Positions 1 through 6,926 of a DNA stretch of 9,113 bases are shown one piece after another (position 1 is the first letter of the stretch; every line of letters begins with the position of its first letter). The notes under the pieces are model-generated. The model was not told where the DNA came from. It saw nothing but the letters and a program-made list of their open reading frames with translations, and did not search any database. The stretch comes from Eggerthellaceae bacterium (GTDB taxonomy: Bacteria; Actinomycetota; Coriobacteriia; Coriobacteriales; Eggerthellaceae), in the NCBI GenBank assembly GCA_017459485.1, contig JAFUCW010000295.1, positions 1 to 9,113 on the forward strand, in the 5' to 3' direction. Position numbers and translations under genes: made by a program.

Positions 1-79
1 AGGGGCGAACGACCGGACAAGACCCGCTCGGCAACAGGTGCCTGTAATGCAGGCTTCGACAATGCAAAAAGACACATTC

Positions 80-90
80 TGCGCTAGACT
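80..90 (+). promoter_or_regulatory. Candidate -10 region of the slyD promoter
   Basis: The sequence TGCGCTAGACT ends in a -10-like hexamer (TAGACT, 85-90). This would place transcription start near 97 and leave a leader of about 34 bases before the slyD start at 131. The same 11-base motif, with one change, sits at the proposed pheS T-box promoter (TGCGCTATACT, minus strand 4848-4838), which strengthens both calls. No convincing -35 hexamer lies 16-18 bases upstream. Inferred from the sequence only. Confidence 0.4.
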
Positions 91-117
91 AATGCCGAAC
101 AGTAACGGGTATGTCAT

Positions 118-123
118 GAGGAG
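118..123 (+). promoter_or_regulatory. Shine-Dalgarno site that fixes the slyD start
   Basis: GAGGAG lies 7 bases upstream of the ATG at 131. The open frame extends back to an ATG at 38, but none of the earlier in-frame ATGs has a comparable site. The residues encoded before 131 also do not resemble the FKBP N-terminus. The site therefore selects 131 as the start. Confidence 0.8.
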
Positions 124-130
124 AAACACC

Positions 131-562
131 ATGGGCAACGCAGGGAAAAAGGTGAAGGTCCACTACGTGGGGACGCTCGACGACGGAACGGAGTTCGACT
201 CGTCGGTCAAACGGGGCGAGCCCATCGAGTTCGTGTGCATGGCCGGCATGATGATCCCCGGATTCGACCGCGCTGTGGAAGACATGGTTGTCGGCCAGAA
301 GAAGTACGTGCGCATTCCCGCCGACGAAGCCTACGGCCAGCGCGAAGAGGCCCTGGTCCAACGCATTCCTGTCGATCAGATCCCTAACGGAGAGGCGCTT
401 CCCGTCGGCCAGACCATCTACATGCAAACACCGGCAGGCCAGCCGCTTCCGGTGAAAGTGGTCGAGATTGTCGATGGCGTGGCAACACTTGACATGAACC
501 ACGAAATGGCAGGCAAGGACCTTAACTTCGAGATCTCCCTTGTCGAGGTCGAAGAATCCTAG
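131..562 (+). CDS. slyD: FKBP-type peptidyl-prolyl cis-trans isomerase, SlyD-like
   Basis: A 143-residue cytoplasmic prolyl isomerase/chaperone of the SlyD branch of FKBPs; it catalyses cis-trans isomerisation of Xaa-Pro bonds in folding proteins. The FKBP core shows VHYVGTLDDGTEFDSS (residues 10-25) and IPGFDRAVEDM (42-52). The tyrosine-glycine pair at 68-69 (AYGQ) opens the insert-in-flap chaperone region, about 70-120. The family signature DMNHEMAGKDLNFEISLVEV (121-140) closes the domain. Unlike E. coli SlyD there is no His/Cys-rich metal-binding tail; the protein stops at EES, so nickel handling is not suggested. Start chosen at 131 because of a good Shine-Dalgarno site and a -10-like motif lying inside the longer frame. 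The gene is monocistronic as far as visible and converges on pheT. The symbol is by family resemblance; a generic FKBP name would also fit. Confidence 0.92.
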   Translation: MGNAGKKVKVHYVGTLDDGTEFDSSVKRGEPIEFVCMAGMMIPGFDRAVEDMVVGQKKYVRIPADEAYGQREEALVQRIPVDQIPNGEALPVGQTIYMQTPAGQPLPVKVVEIVDGVATLDMNHEMAGKDLNFEISLVEVEES

Positions 563-571
563 GACACGTAT

Positions 572-602
572 AAAAACGCTCCGGCAGAAACCTACCGGAG
601 CG
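572..602 (-). terminator. Intrinsic terminator of the pheST unit
   Basis: A perfect 8-bp stem (CGCTCCGG 577-584, CCGGAGCG 595-602) encloses a 10-base loop. On the minus strand it is followed by five T residues (576-572), the classical intrinsic terminator layout, 33 bases past the pheT stop. On the plus strand the same hairpin lies 14 bases after the slyD stop but is followed by AACTAGG rather than a T run, so it would terminate slyD weakly at best. Confidence 0.8.
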
Positions 603-635
603 AACTAGGCGCCAAATTGCCGAGGGGCCGCCAAG

Positions 636-3092
636 TTAGGCGCGCACTTCCGCCTTCGTGGCGCCGCAGACCTTCTTCACCAGGCGGCTGTGGGCTTTTT
701 CGGCTTCCTCGCCCGAAAGCGTATGGTCAGCTGCGCGGTATTCAAGCGCATAGGCCATCGATTTCTTGCCCTCGCCCAGGCGCTCCTGGTCTCGATAGAC
801 GTCGAAAAGCTGCACGCTGGCCAACAGGCTGCCGCCAGCGCTTTGCATGGTCTGCATGAGCTTTTCGTGCGTGACGGACTCGTCCACCACGAAGGCCACG
901 TCCATCGAAACTGCCGGGTAGGGGCTGATCTCGCTTGTTTCGCGTGTTGCCGATGCGGCCTTCGCCAGCGCCTTCACGTCCAATTCGAAGGCCACGACGG
1001 GCGGTGCGGCGTCGAAGGCGGCGACCGCCAGGGGATAGACCTCCCCCACCCAGCCGACAATAGCGCCTCCGGAAAGCACCTGAGCACCGCGGCCAGGTTG
1101 CAGGAAGGGTGCCTCGTTCGCTTCGAGCGCCTTGAACCGCAGCTTGGTCAAGCCCAGTTCCCCGGCGATGTTCTCGACAACGCCCTTGCCGTCGACGTAA
1201 TCGTAGGCACGCGAAGGCAGGTTCCAGCTTGCATCGGTGGCACCCGCCAGCACGCCCGCGAGCTTCGCCCACTCCCAGGGCTGCTTGCGCCCTTCGGCCG
1301 AATGGAAGACGTCGCCCAACTCGTAGAGGGCAATGTTGCCCACGCCGTGGTTCTGGTTGTAGGCGCCGCTGCGCAGCAGGTTGGGAATGAGGCTTTGGCG
1401 CATGACGGACTGCTCGGCATTGAGCGGGTTGATCAACTCGACCGCTTCGCCTTCAGCAACGGCGTCCATGCGCAGGTTCGCTAGGTCGTCGGGGCTAGCA
1501 AACGCATATGTCTGTGTTTCGGAGAGCCCGCTTGCGCGCAGCGTTCCATGCAGACGCGCAACCACCTGCTCGTTCCAGCTGCGCCGCCCGATGCGCTCCC
1601 GGCCTCCCGGCAAAGTTGACGGGACGTTTTCCATGCCAAAGAGGCGCAGGACCTCTTCGTAGAGGTCAATTTCGCGCTCGAGGTCGGGGCGGAAGCTGGG
1701 CGGGACCACGTCAAGGACGCCGTCGCCCGCATCCTTCACGTCGCATCCAAGACGCACAAGGATATCCTCGATCTCCGCCTGCGGAATGTCGGCCCCGAGC
1801 ATGCCTGCGCAGCGTGCCACCCGCAACTGTAGCGCCATAGGCTGTTCGCGCACCGGCCACACGTCGACCAGGCCCACGTCGACCGTGCCGCCGCACAGCT
1901 GCGCGATGAGCGCCGCCGCAAAGTCGATGTTGCGGTCTATCGGCTGCATGTCGACCTGGCGCTCGGAGCGCATGGACGCCTCGCTGAACAAGCCCAGGTT
2001 GCGGCTCGTGCGGCTGGTGTGTCCTGGGCTGAAAGTGGCGGCCTCGAGCAAAATGGTGGTCGTCTGGTCGCTCACTTCGGTGTCAAGCCCACCCATGACG
2101 CCGGCCAGGCCGATGGCGGATTCCGGCGTGGCGATAAGCGTCATGTCGGGGGTGAGGTTGCGCTCCTGCCCATCGAGGGTCGCAAGCACCTCTCCTTCGC
2201 GAGCAGCGCGCACGACGATGTGCGCCTTGCCGTCTGCGCCCGCCACCTTGTCGAAGTCGTAGGCATGAAGCGGCTGACCGAGCAGGTAGAGCACGTAGTT
2301 CGTGATGTCGACCACGTTGTTGATGGAACGGGCGCCCGATGCAGTGACGCGTTCGGCCAGCCAATCGGGCGAGGGCCCGACTTCTACGCCGCGGATGACG
2401 CGTGCTGTGAAACGCGGGCAAAGCTCCGAGTCGGCTATCTCCACGGACACCGAATCTGCCGTCGGATTCCCCGCTTCGATCAACTCCACGCCCTCGCACA
2501 CGTCCTTCACGGGAATGCGGTACATCGCACCCAATTCACGCGCCATGCCTTCGATGGACAGGCAATCGGGGCGATTCGGCGTGATCTCCAGGTCGAGCAC
2601 GCGGTCAGATAGCCCCACATACTGGGCGAAATCGACGCCAAGCGGCGTGCCGGGGTCCAAGATCATGATGCCGTCGTGGTCGTCCCCCAGGCCCAGTTCG
2701 CGTGCAGAGCAGTTCATGCCGTTAGAAACCTGGCCGCGCAGCTTGGACTTCTTGATCTCAAAGCCTCCGGGAAGCACGGCGCCTACCAGCGCCACTGCCA
2801 CCTTGTCGCCCGCTTCGAAGTTCTGCGCACCGCATACGATCTGCAGCGGCACAGGATTGCCGCTTTCGTCCACATTCTGGTCGCCTACGTCCACCTGGGT
2901 GACCCACAGGTGGTCGGAGTCGGGATGCGCCGTCTTCTCCACAATCTGACCGGTGTAGACGCCCGAAAAGCCCGCACCGCCCACTTCGACGCCTTCGACG
3001 CCCGTGCCCGTCAGGTCGAGTTTGTCGCACAGCGCCTTGGTGTCTGCCGGCACGTCGACGTATTCGTTCAGCCACTTCAAACTTACTTTCAT
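636..3092 (-). CDS. pheT: Phenylalanine--tRNA ligase beta subunit
   Basis: An 818-residue beta subunit of the bacterial alpha2beta2 phenylalanyl-tRNA synthetase, near the usual length of about 800. Domains in order: N-terminal MKVSLKWLNEYVD; the tRNA-binding OB fold at about 40-155 (HPDSDHLWV 56-64, NGMNCSARELGL 124-135); the B3/B4 editing domain at about 210-390 (NNVVDITNYVLYLLGQPLHA 258-277); the B5 DNA-binding-like domain at about 410-480 (PSFRPDLEREIDLYEEVLRL 465-484); the inactive catalytic-like core at about 490-700; and the C-terminal ferredoxin-fold anticodon-binding domain at about 722-818 (SPYPAVSMDVAFVV 723-736). The motif commonly seen as RFERGVD in this family reads RSERQVD (375-381), a small divergence near the end of B3/B4. 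The start is supported by GGAG eight bases upstream (3101-3104). Expression is expected to follow pheS under T-box control. Transcription ends at the hairpin at 572-602. Confidence 0.97.
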   Translation of the reverse strand: MKVSLKWLNEYVDVPADTKALCDKLDLTGTGVEGVEVGGAGFSGVYTGQIVEKTAHPDSDHLWVTQVDVGDQNVDESGNPVPLQIVCGAQNFEAGDKVAVALVGAVLPGGFEIKKSKLRGQVSNGMNCSARELGLGDDHDGIMILDPGTPLGVDFAQYVGLSDRVLDLEITPNRPDCLSIEGMARELGAMYRIPVKDVCEGVELIEAGNPTADSVSVEIADSELCPRFTARVIRGVEVGPSPDWLAERVTASGARSINNVVDITNYVLYLLGQPLHAYDFDKVAGADGKAHIVVRAAREGEVLATLDGQERNLTPDMTLIATPESAIGLAGVMGGLDTEVSDQTTTILLEAATFSPGHTSRTSRNLGLFSEASMRSERQVDMQPIDRNIDFAAALIAQLCGGTVDVGLVDVWPVREQPMALQLRVARCAGMLGADIPQAEIEDILVRLGCDVKDAGDGVLDVVPPSFRPDLEREIDLYEEVLRLFGMENVPSTLPGGRERIGRRSWNEQVVARLHGTLRASGLSETQTYAFASPDDLANLRMDAVAEGEAVELINPLNAEQSVMRQSLIPNLLRSGAYNQNHGVGNIALYELGDVFHSAEGRKQPWEWAKLAGVLAGATDASWNLPSRAYDYVDGKGVVENIAGELGLTKLRFKALEANEAPFLQPGRGAQVLSGGAIVGWVGEVYPLAVAAFDAAPPVVAFELDVKALAKAASATRETSEISPYPAVSMDVAFVVDESVTHEKLMQTMQSAGGSLLASVQLFDVYRDQERLGEGKKSMAYALEYRAADHTLSGEEAEKAHSRLVKKVCGATKAEVRA

Positions 3093-3277
3093 TTCAACAA
3101 CTCCGTCATTCTTGTAGGTTCACATTCAAACTCGTAGGTCCAGCCAAAGTCAGCGAGGGAAGCGCCCGTGCTCCAGATTTCCGCGCCTTTGCGCCGTGGC
3201 GCACTTCGTACGCGAGGTGCAAAACAAGTGGGAAGATGGAGTGTGCGAGCTTCCCGCAGCGTCGGCAGGTCCGCCAT
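3089..3277 (-). CDS. Possible 62-residue ORF filling the pheS-pheT gap (doubtful)
   Basis: An open frame starts 18 bases after the pheS stop and ends with a TGA that overlaps the pheT ATG in an ATGA arrangement, the geometry of a translationally coupled operon gene. Against it: there is no clear Shine-Dalgarno site before its ATG; pheT has its own good site (GGAG) inside the frame; only about 56% of third codon positions are G or C, lower than expected for this high-GC genome; and the protein (MADLPTLREARTLHL start, arginine-rich middle) has no recognisable motif, membrane segment or signal. I do not recognise it. It is more likely a chance frame in a spacer than a gene, but the fit to the gap is worth recording. 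Confidence 0.2.
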   Translation of the reverse strand: MADLPTLREARTLHLPTCFAPRVRSAPRRKGAEIWSTGASLADFGWTYEFECEPTRMTELLK

Positions 3278-3297
3278 TCGCCAGCACGGCGGAACCT
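3267..3297 (-). other. Hairpin overlapping the pheS stop codon
   Basis: AGGTCCGCC (3267-3275) pairs with GGCGGAACCT (3288-3297), apart from one bulged A, around a 12-base loop. On the minus strand this places a GC-rich stem over the pheS stop (3296-3298) and over the start of the doubtful gap frame. No T run follows, so it is not an intrinsic terminator. It could stabilise processed pheS mRNA or tune readthrough into pheT, but no function is shown. Confidence 0.35.
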
Positions 3298-4357
3298 AAA
3301 ACTGCCGCAAAAAGCGCATGTCGCCCTCTAGTAGCATACGCAGGTCGGGGACGTTGTACTTCAGACAGGCGATGCGCTCCACGCCCATGCCGAACGCAAA
3401 GCCCGAGTAGACCTCTGGGTCGATGTCCGCATAGGCGAACACGTTCGGGTCCACCATGCCGCAACCGAGCACTTCCACCCAGCCGGTGCCCTTGCAGAAG
3501 CGACACCCAACGCCTCCGCAGATGCCGCAGGAAATGTCGGCCTCCGCAGAAGGTTCGGTGAAGGGGAAGAAATGCGGGCGAAGACGCGTGCGGCGGTCTT
3601 CCCCGAACATCTGGCGCACGAAGTACTCAAGCGTCCCTTTCAGGTCGCCGAAAGTAATGCCCTTGTCCACCACCAGGCCTTCCACCTGGTTGAACTGCGG
3701 CAAGTGACTGGGGTCGGCCACGTCGCGGCGATACACCTTGCCGGGCGCGATAATGTAGATGGGAGGCTCCTGGGTCTCCATGACATGCGCCTGCACACCG
3801 CTGGTCTGCGTGCGCAAAAGCACGTCCGACTCCCCCCTCACTGCAGACACGTCGCCCGAGCGGTCAACTACGTAGAACGTATCTTGCAGACCGCGCGCAG
3901 GATGGTCGGCAGGGGTGTTGAGCGCCTCAAAGTTGTAGTAGTCGGTCTCGACTTCAGTACCGGAGGCTACCGTGTAGCCAAGCCCCAGGAAAATCTCTGC
4001 GATCTCGTCGGTAATCCTGCTGATCAAGTGGCGCGTCCCCACTTGCTGGGCACGCCCGGGCAGCGTGATGTCAAGCGCATCCGAGGCAATCTGCGCCTCG
4101 AGCTCCGCGCTTGCCAGCACCGCCTTGCGCGCTTCGAGCGCTGCTTCAACCTCTTCGCGCGCGGCGTTGACGGCCTTGCCCACTTCGGCGCGCTCGTCCG
4201 CCGGCACCTGGCCCATGGAGCGCAGGTAGCCCGTCAGCGTCCCCGACTTGCCTACCACCGCCACACGCACGGCATCGAGTGCCGCCGTGTCCGCCGCCGC
4301 CGCAATGTCGGCCAGCGCCGACGCCAACAACTCGCGTATTTCGTCAACGATTGCCAT
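3296..4357 (-). CDS. pheS: Phenylalanine--tRNA ligase alpha subunit
   Basis: A 353-residue catalytic subunit of phenylalanyl-tRNA synthetase, a class IIc enzyme that activates phenylalanine with ATP and charges tRNA-Phe. The N-terminal ~95 residues form the tRNA-binding coiled coil, rich in Ala, Glu and Arg. The catalytic domain has motif 1 near 107-125, FEALNTPADHPAR (143-155), motif 2 GKVYRRDVADPSHLPQFNQV (206-225) and motif 3 GFAFGMGVERIACLKYNV (319-336); it ends in MRFLRQF. A four-cysteine cluster (C277, C280, C285, C288; CGICGGVGCRFC) sits in the loop before GWVEVLGCGMVDPNV. Many bacterial PheS proteins have such a loop, and it may bind zinc. The frame continues upstream to a GTG at 4429, but 4357 is chosen because AAGGA lies about 7 bases before it and the protein then starts like other PheS. 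A 203-base gap, unusually long, separates it from pheT. Confidence 0.96.
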   Translation of the reverse strand: MAIVDEIRELLASALADIAAAADTAALDAVRVAVVGKSGTLTGYLRSMGQVPADERAEVGKAVNAAREEVEAALEARKAVLASAELEAQIASDALDITLPGRAQQVGTRHLISRITDEIAEIFLGLGYTVASGTEVETDYYNFEALNTPADHPARGLQDTFYVVDRSGDVSAVRGESDVLLRTQTSGVQAHVMETQEPPIYIIAPGKVYRRDVADPSHLPQFNQVEGLVVDKGITFGDLKGTLEYFVRQMFGEDRRTRLRPHFFPFTEPSAEADISCGICGGVGCRFCKGTGWVEVLGCGMVDPNVFAYADIDPEVYSGFAFGMGVERIACLKYNVPDLRMLLEGDMRFLRQF

Positions 4358-4540
4358 ACTTTCTTCCTTTCTGCCCCTTGCGGGACGTGCGCCACGGCGC
4401 CATACGCCAACACGCCGCCGATGTAGCACCCTCCGCCAATGTGCCGCCGCAGTAACGCCATCCTCACCGTTGCAGTAGCGTCATACGCTCCGCCGCAACC
4501 GACACCCGCCATGAGGCAGATGCCCATCCCGCGTTCAGGC
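4358..4540 (-). other. Long untranslated leader between the T-box terminator and pheS
   Basis: About 183 bases separate the end of the T-box terminator T tract from the pheS ATG. Apart from the pheS Shine-Dalgarno (AAAGGAAG, about 4363-4370), I see no supported gene. The stretch is rich in GGCGG-type runs and contains a GCGCC/GGCGC inverted pair near 4389-4400. Open frames cross it, but none has a usable ribosome site. It may simply be spacer or may carry further control of pheS translation. Confidence 0.4.
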
Positions 4541-4580
4541 AACAAAAGGGCCCTCGCGTCCATCCAAGGACGAGAGAGCC
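4541..4580 (-). terminator. T-box regulatory terminator of the pheST leader
   Basis: On the minus strand GGCTCTCTCGTCC (4580-4568) and GGACGCGAGGGCC (4561-4549) form a 13-position stem with one mismatch and one G-T pair around a 6-base loop. C, TTTT, G and TT follow (4548-4541). The 5' arm begins directly after the T-box core and shares bases 4580-4578 with the antiterminator region, so the two structures exclude each other. This is the expected transcriptional switch of a T-box. Confidence 0.85.
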
Positions 4581-4833
4581 TCTCGCGGTACCACCTTGGT
4601 TGACAGAGAGCCCCGCTGTGTGCGAAACGACCTGCCCACTCGTGCGCTCTATAACGGGAGCCCCCGGCTTCGCCTAATGAGCGCCCACGCGAAGTGCTGT
4701 TCAGCAAAGCGGCTGGTGAAGGGAATTGCTGACAGGCACGTCCGGGCTTCTCAACTTCGGCGCCCTTCTCTGGTGTCGGAGCCACATGCCAGCACTGTCT
4801 TCGTCGTAGCCTTTGGCTATTCAATTGCAGGCT
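4541..4833 (-). ncRNA. T-box leader (tRNA-Phe-sensing riboswitch) of pheST
   Basis: A cis-acting RNA that binds uncharged tRNA-Phe and then prevents termination ahead of pheS. The T-box core AGGTGGTACCGCG (4596-4584) matches the family consensus. In TGGT the variable base is U, which would pair with the A discriminator usual for tRNA-Phe. Stem I can be drawn: base AGCCAAAGGCT (4818-4808) with AGCCGCTTTGCT (4714-4703); upper part TGCTGGCATG (4794-4785) with CGTGCC...CAGCA (4740-4727); and the typical GACGAAGACAG run, AGAGA bulge and GTTG loop element between. The specifier loop holds two UUC triplets, 4725-4723 and 4720-4718. The second is followed by A, as usual for specifiers; the first follows CAA, close to the usual GAA. 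Both are Phe codons. Antiterminator arms are CTCTC (4610-4606) and GAGAG (4584-4580). The exact 5' end is inferred from the -10 motif. Confidence 0.9.
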
Positions 4834-4837
4834 CGGA

Positions 4838-4848
4838 AGTATAGCGCA
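4838..4848 (-). promoter_or_regulatory. Candidate -10 region of the pheST promoter
   Basis: TATACT (4843-4838) matches five of six bases of the -10 consensus and lies just upstream of the T-box stem I, putting transcription start near 4833-4831. It is preceded by TGCGC, as at the slyD promoter. No good -35 sits 17 bases upstream (ATCTGC), so the -10 context may carry the promoter. The call rests on sequence and on its position relative to the leader. Confidence 0.5.
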
Positions 4849-4900
4849 TGTATCAAACCCGCAGATGGTACGCCAAGTGTCTTCCATATCTGCTCCACTT

Positions 4901-4920
4901 TAGCGCAACCTAGCGCAACG
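4901..4920. repeat. 10-bp tandem repeat upstream of the pheST promoter
   Basis: TAGCGCAAC occurs twice in exact 10-base register (4901-4909 and 4911-4919), one helical turn apart, about 60 bases upstream of the pheST -10. This spacing suits a protein bound on one DNA face, but the repeat could also be chance. It lies in the 185-base stretch between the recQ stop and the pheST leader, which has no supported gene. Confidence 0.45.
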
Positions 4921-4946
4921 CCAAGATCAGGCAGTTGGCACACTTT

Positions 4947-4965
4947 AACACAAGGAAAGTCCTTG
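4947..4965 (-). terminator. Weak candidate terminator downstream of recQ
   Basis: On the minus strand CAAGGA (4965-4960) and TCCTTG (4956-4951) pair around a 3-base loop, followed by TGTT. The stem is short and the T run poor, so this is a tentative end for the hisI-recQ transcript, 54 bases after the recQ stop. No stronger terminator is visible between recQ and the pheST promoter, so some readthrough into the T-box region is possible. Confidence 0.25.
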
Positions 4966-5018
4966 CACGTCATATGCCCCATCGGCAGATCGTCGTTTAT
5001 GAGCAAACGATCCTAACA

Positions 5019-6926
5019 TCAGCCCCCTGCTTCGTGGAGCGCTTTAAGGAACGCGTCGCCGTAGCGGGCGGCCTTCGCTTCGCCCACGCCTGCCACTTCC
5101 AAAAGATCTTCGCGCGTGCGCGGCTGCCTGCGGCACATATCTGCCAAAGTCTTATCGTGGAAGACCACGTAGGCGGGAACGCCCTGTTCGGATGCCAAAC
5201 GCGCACGCAGCTCGCGCAGCGCTTGGTACAAGTCTGGGTCGACAGGAGCGTCCGAGCGCGCATCGTCCACGCTGGCCCGTCCCCGTCCCCTGCCGCCATG
5301 GACCTGCCCGAGCGTGTCGCGCAGCCTCGCCTTCTCGCGCTCGGTTTTCGTGGGCTTGGGCACTTTGAGCACAAGCGTCTCTCCCGAGCGAAGAAATTCC
5401 CTTCCCGCTTCGGTAAGCGCGACAACCGGGTACTCCCCCAGGCTTGCCGCAAGCAACCCGCGCTCGATCAGGGCATCCAAGATGAAACGGATCTCGTGGG
5501 CGGACACGTCTTCCATGATGCCGTAGGTCGAAAGCGTGTCGTAGCTCTGCGCAATCAGCTTGTCAGCGCGCGAACCCCGCAATATCCCCGTTATGGTGGT
5601 CTTTCCCACCGTGCGATTGCGCTGCGCAAGGCGCGCCACGCAGCTTACGATCTTGAGCGCTTCGGTCGTCACGTCGCGCTCTTCGAAGGTTCCCAGGCAA
5701 TTGCCGCATTTGCCGCAATACCCGCTTGGTTGCTCCCCGAAGTAGCGCAGCAAGAACCCTCGCAGGCAGTCGTTGGTTGTGCAATAGAAGGTCATCTGCT
5801 TCAAGCGCTCTTCTGCAGCACCGCGCAAGATTCGCAACGTCGGACCGTCAATCTGGGCGTTTTCCTCAAGCCCGGCGGAAAGGATGAAGCGCGCCGTGTT
5901 GACGTCCTTGGGAGAATAGAGCAGGATGCAGTCCGCTTCGCTCCCGTCGCGGCCCGCGCGCCCCGCTTCCTGGTAGTAGCTTTCCACGTCGAGCGGCATG
6001 TTGTAGTGCACCACGTAGCCCACGTTGGATTTGTCTATGCCCATGCCGAACGCGTTGGTTGCCACGATCACGTGTGCACGGTCGTAGACGAAGTCGGCCT
6101 GTGCGTTGGCGCGTTCCTTGTCGGACAGGCCGGCATGGTAGCGCACGGCGGCATACCCTTGCCCTTTGAGCAGTTCGCACACTTCCTCGACCGCGTTGCG
6201 TGTGGTGCAGTAGACGATGCCGCATCTGTCTTCGCGCTCGCGGACAATCTTCACCAGTGCGCGGTCCTTGGCCTTCTGCCCCGCGCCTGCAAAGCTTTTC
6301 ACCGAAAAGTTCAGGTTGGGACGGTCGAAGCTCGCGGTGATGCGCAGCGGATTGACCAGGCAAAGCTCGTGCTCGATGTCGTCCGACACACGCTTCGTGG
6401 CCGTGGCCGTAAACGCGACCACGGGAGGTCGCACGGGCAGCGCGTCCACGAACACGTTGATGCGCGTGTAACTGGGACGGAAGTCCTGGCCCCATTGGCT
6501 GATGCAATGCGCCTCGTCCACGGCTACCAAGGCCGGCGGGTGCGCCTGGGCGAACTCGACGAACGCAGGCGCCTGCAGGCGCTCGGGGGCAACGTAGAGC
6601 AGCTTCACCGCACCGTCGCGCGCCGCCTCGAATGCGCCGCGCTGCGTGGCAAGCGTTTGCGCACTATGGATGCACTCGGCCTGGACGCCTGCCTGCCGCA
6701 AAGCGCCCACCTGGTCTTCCATGAGCGCAATGAGCGGGGAGACCACCAGCGTCCAGCCTTCGAAGCAAAGGGCGGGCACCTGGTAGCACAGGCTCTTTCC
6801 CGCGCCCGTAGGCATGACCGCAAGCGCATCGCGCCCCGCCAAGACGGCATCTATCACCTCCGCCTGGTTGGGCCTGAACTCGTCGTAGCCGAAGTAGCGT
6901 TTGAGGATGTCGAGAGAGCGGCTCAT
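5019..6926 (-). CDS. recQ: ATP-dependent DNA helicase RecQ
   Basis: A 635-residue superfamily 2 3'-5' DNA helicase for recombination and replication-fork repair. The helicase core shows [10 protein letters not shown] (12-21), Walker A MPTGAGKS (38-45), DEAH (137-140) followed by the RecQ aromatic-rich loop [13 protein letters not shown] (141-153), TATAT (173-177), and motif [12 protein letters not shown] (319-328). The zinc-binding region has C387, C404, C407 and C410 (CGKCGNC). The RQC winged helix spans about 415-525, and a C-terminal HRDC domain about 562-635 ([16 protein letters not shown] 611-626). This is the full three-part RecQ layout. The open frame extends 75 codons upstream inside hisI, but the RecQ match begins at 6926. 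Its ATG overlaps the hisI TGA by one base (TGATG) and has no strong Shine-Dalgarno, so translation probably depends on ribosomes finishing hisI. Confidence 0.95.
   Translation of the reverse strand: MSRSLDILKRYFGYDEFRPNQAEVIDAVLAGRDALAVMPTGAGKSLCYQVPALCFEGWTLVVSPLIALMEDQVGALRQAGVQAECIHSAQTLATQRGAFEAARDGAVKLLYVAPERLQAPAFVEFAQAHPPALVAVDEAHCISQWGQDFRPSYTRINVFVDALPVRPPVVAFTATATKRVSDDIEHELCLVNPLRITASFDRPNLNFSVKSFAGAGQKAKDRALVKIVREREDRCGIVYCTTRNAVEEVCELLKGQGYAAVRYHAGLSDKERANAQADFVYDRAHVIVATNAFGMGIDKSNVGYVVHYNMPLDVESYYQEAGRAGRDGSEADCILLYSPKDVNTARFILSAGLEENAQIDGPTLRILRGAAEERLKQMTFYCTTNDCLRGFLLRYFGEQPSGYCGKCGNCLGTFEERDVTTEALKIVSCVARLAQRNRTVGKTTITGILRGSRADKLIAQSYDTLSTYGIMEDVSAHEIRFILDALIERGLLAASLGEYPVVALTEAGREFLRSGETLVLKVPKPTKTEREKARLRDTLGQVHGGRGRGRASVDDARSDAPVDPDLYQALRELRARLASEQGVPAYVVFHDKTLADMCRRQPRTREDLLEVAGVGEAKAARYGDAFLKALHEAGG

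Noticed and set aside
40..54. A GCCTG/CAGGC hairpin in the first 60 bases as the terminator of an upstream gene
   Set aside because: Only five pairs and no T run on either side. I see no supported gene in positions 1-79.
38..130. A 31-residue N-terminal extension of SlyD
   Set aside because: No ribosome site precedes the earlier ATGs, the -10-like motif lies inside it, and FKBP similarity begins at residue 1 of the shorter form.
277..288. The PheS four-cysteine cluster (residue numbers 277-288) as a novel zinc-finger insertion
   Set aside because: Similar CxxC loops occur in many bacterial PheS proteins before the LG(A/C)GMV motif, so it is not new.
3191..4400. An exact 14-bp inverted repeat (GCGCCGTGGCGCAC) flanking pheS at 3191-3204 and 4387-4400
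   Set aside because: Chance matches of this length are plausible in 9 kb of GC-rich sequence, and there are no mobile-element features. Recorded only as a coincidence unless conserved.
4252..4887. A 211-codon minus-strand frame across the T-box leader and pheS start
   Set aside because: It overlaps a structured RNA and the pheS N-terminus in the wrong frame, and has no ribosome site.
4994..5009. A small hairpin (CGTTT/AAACG) just after the recQ stop as terminator
   Set aside because: A five-pair stem with no T run on the minus strand; too weak to call.
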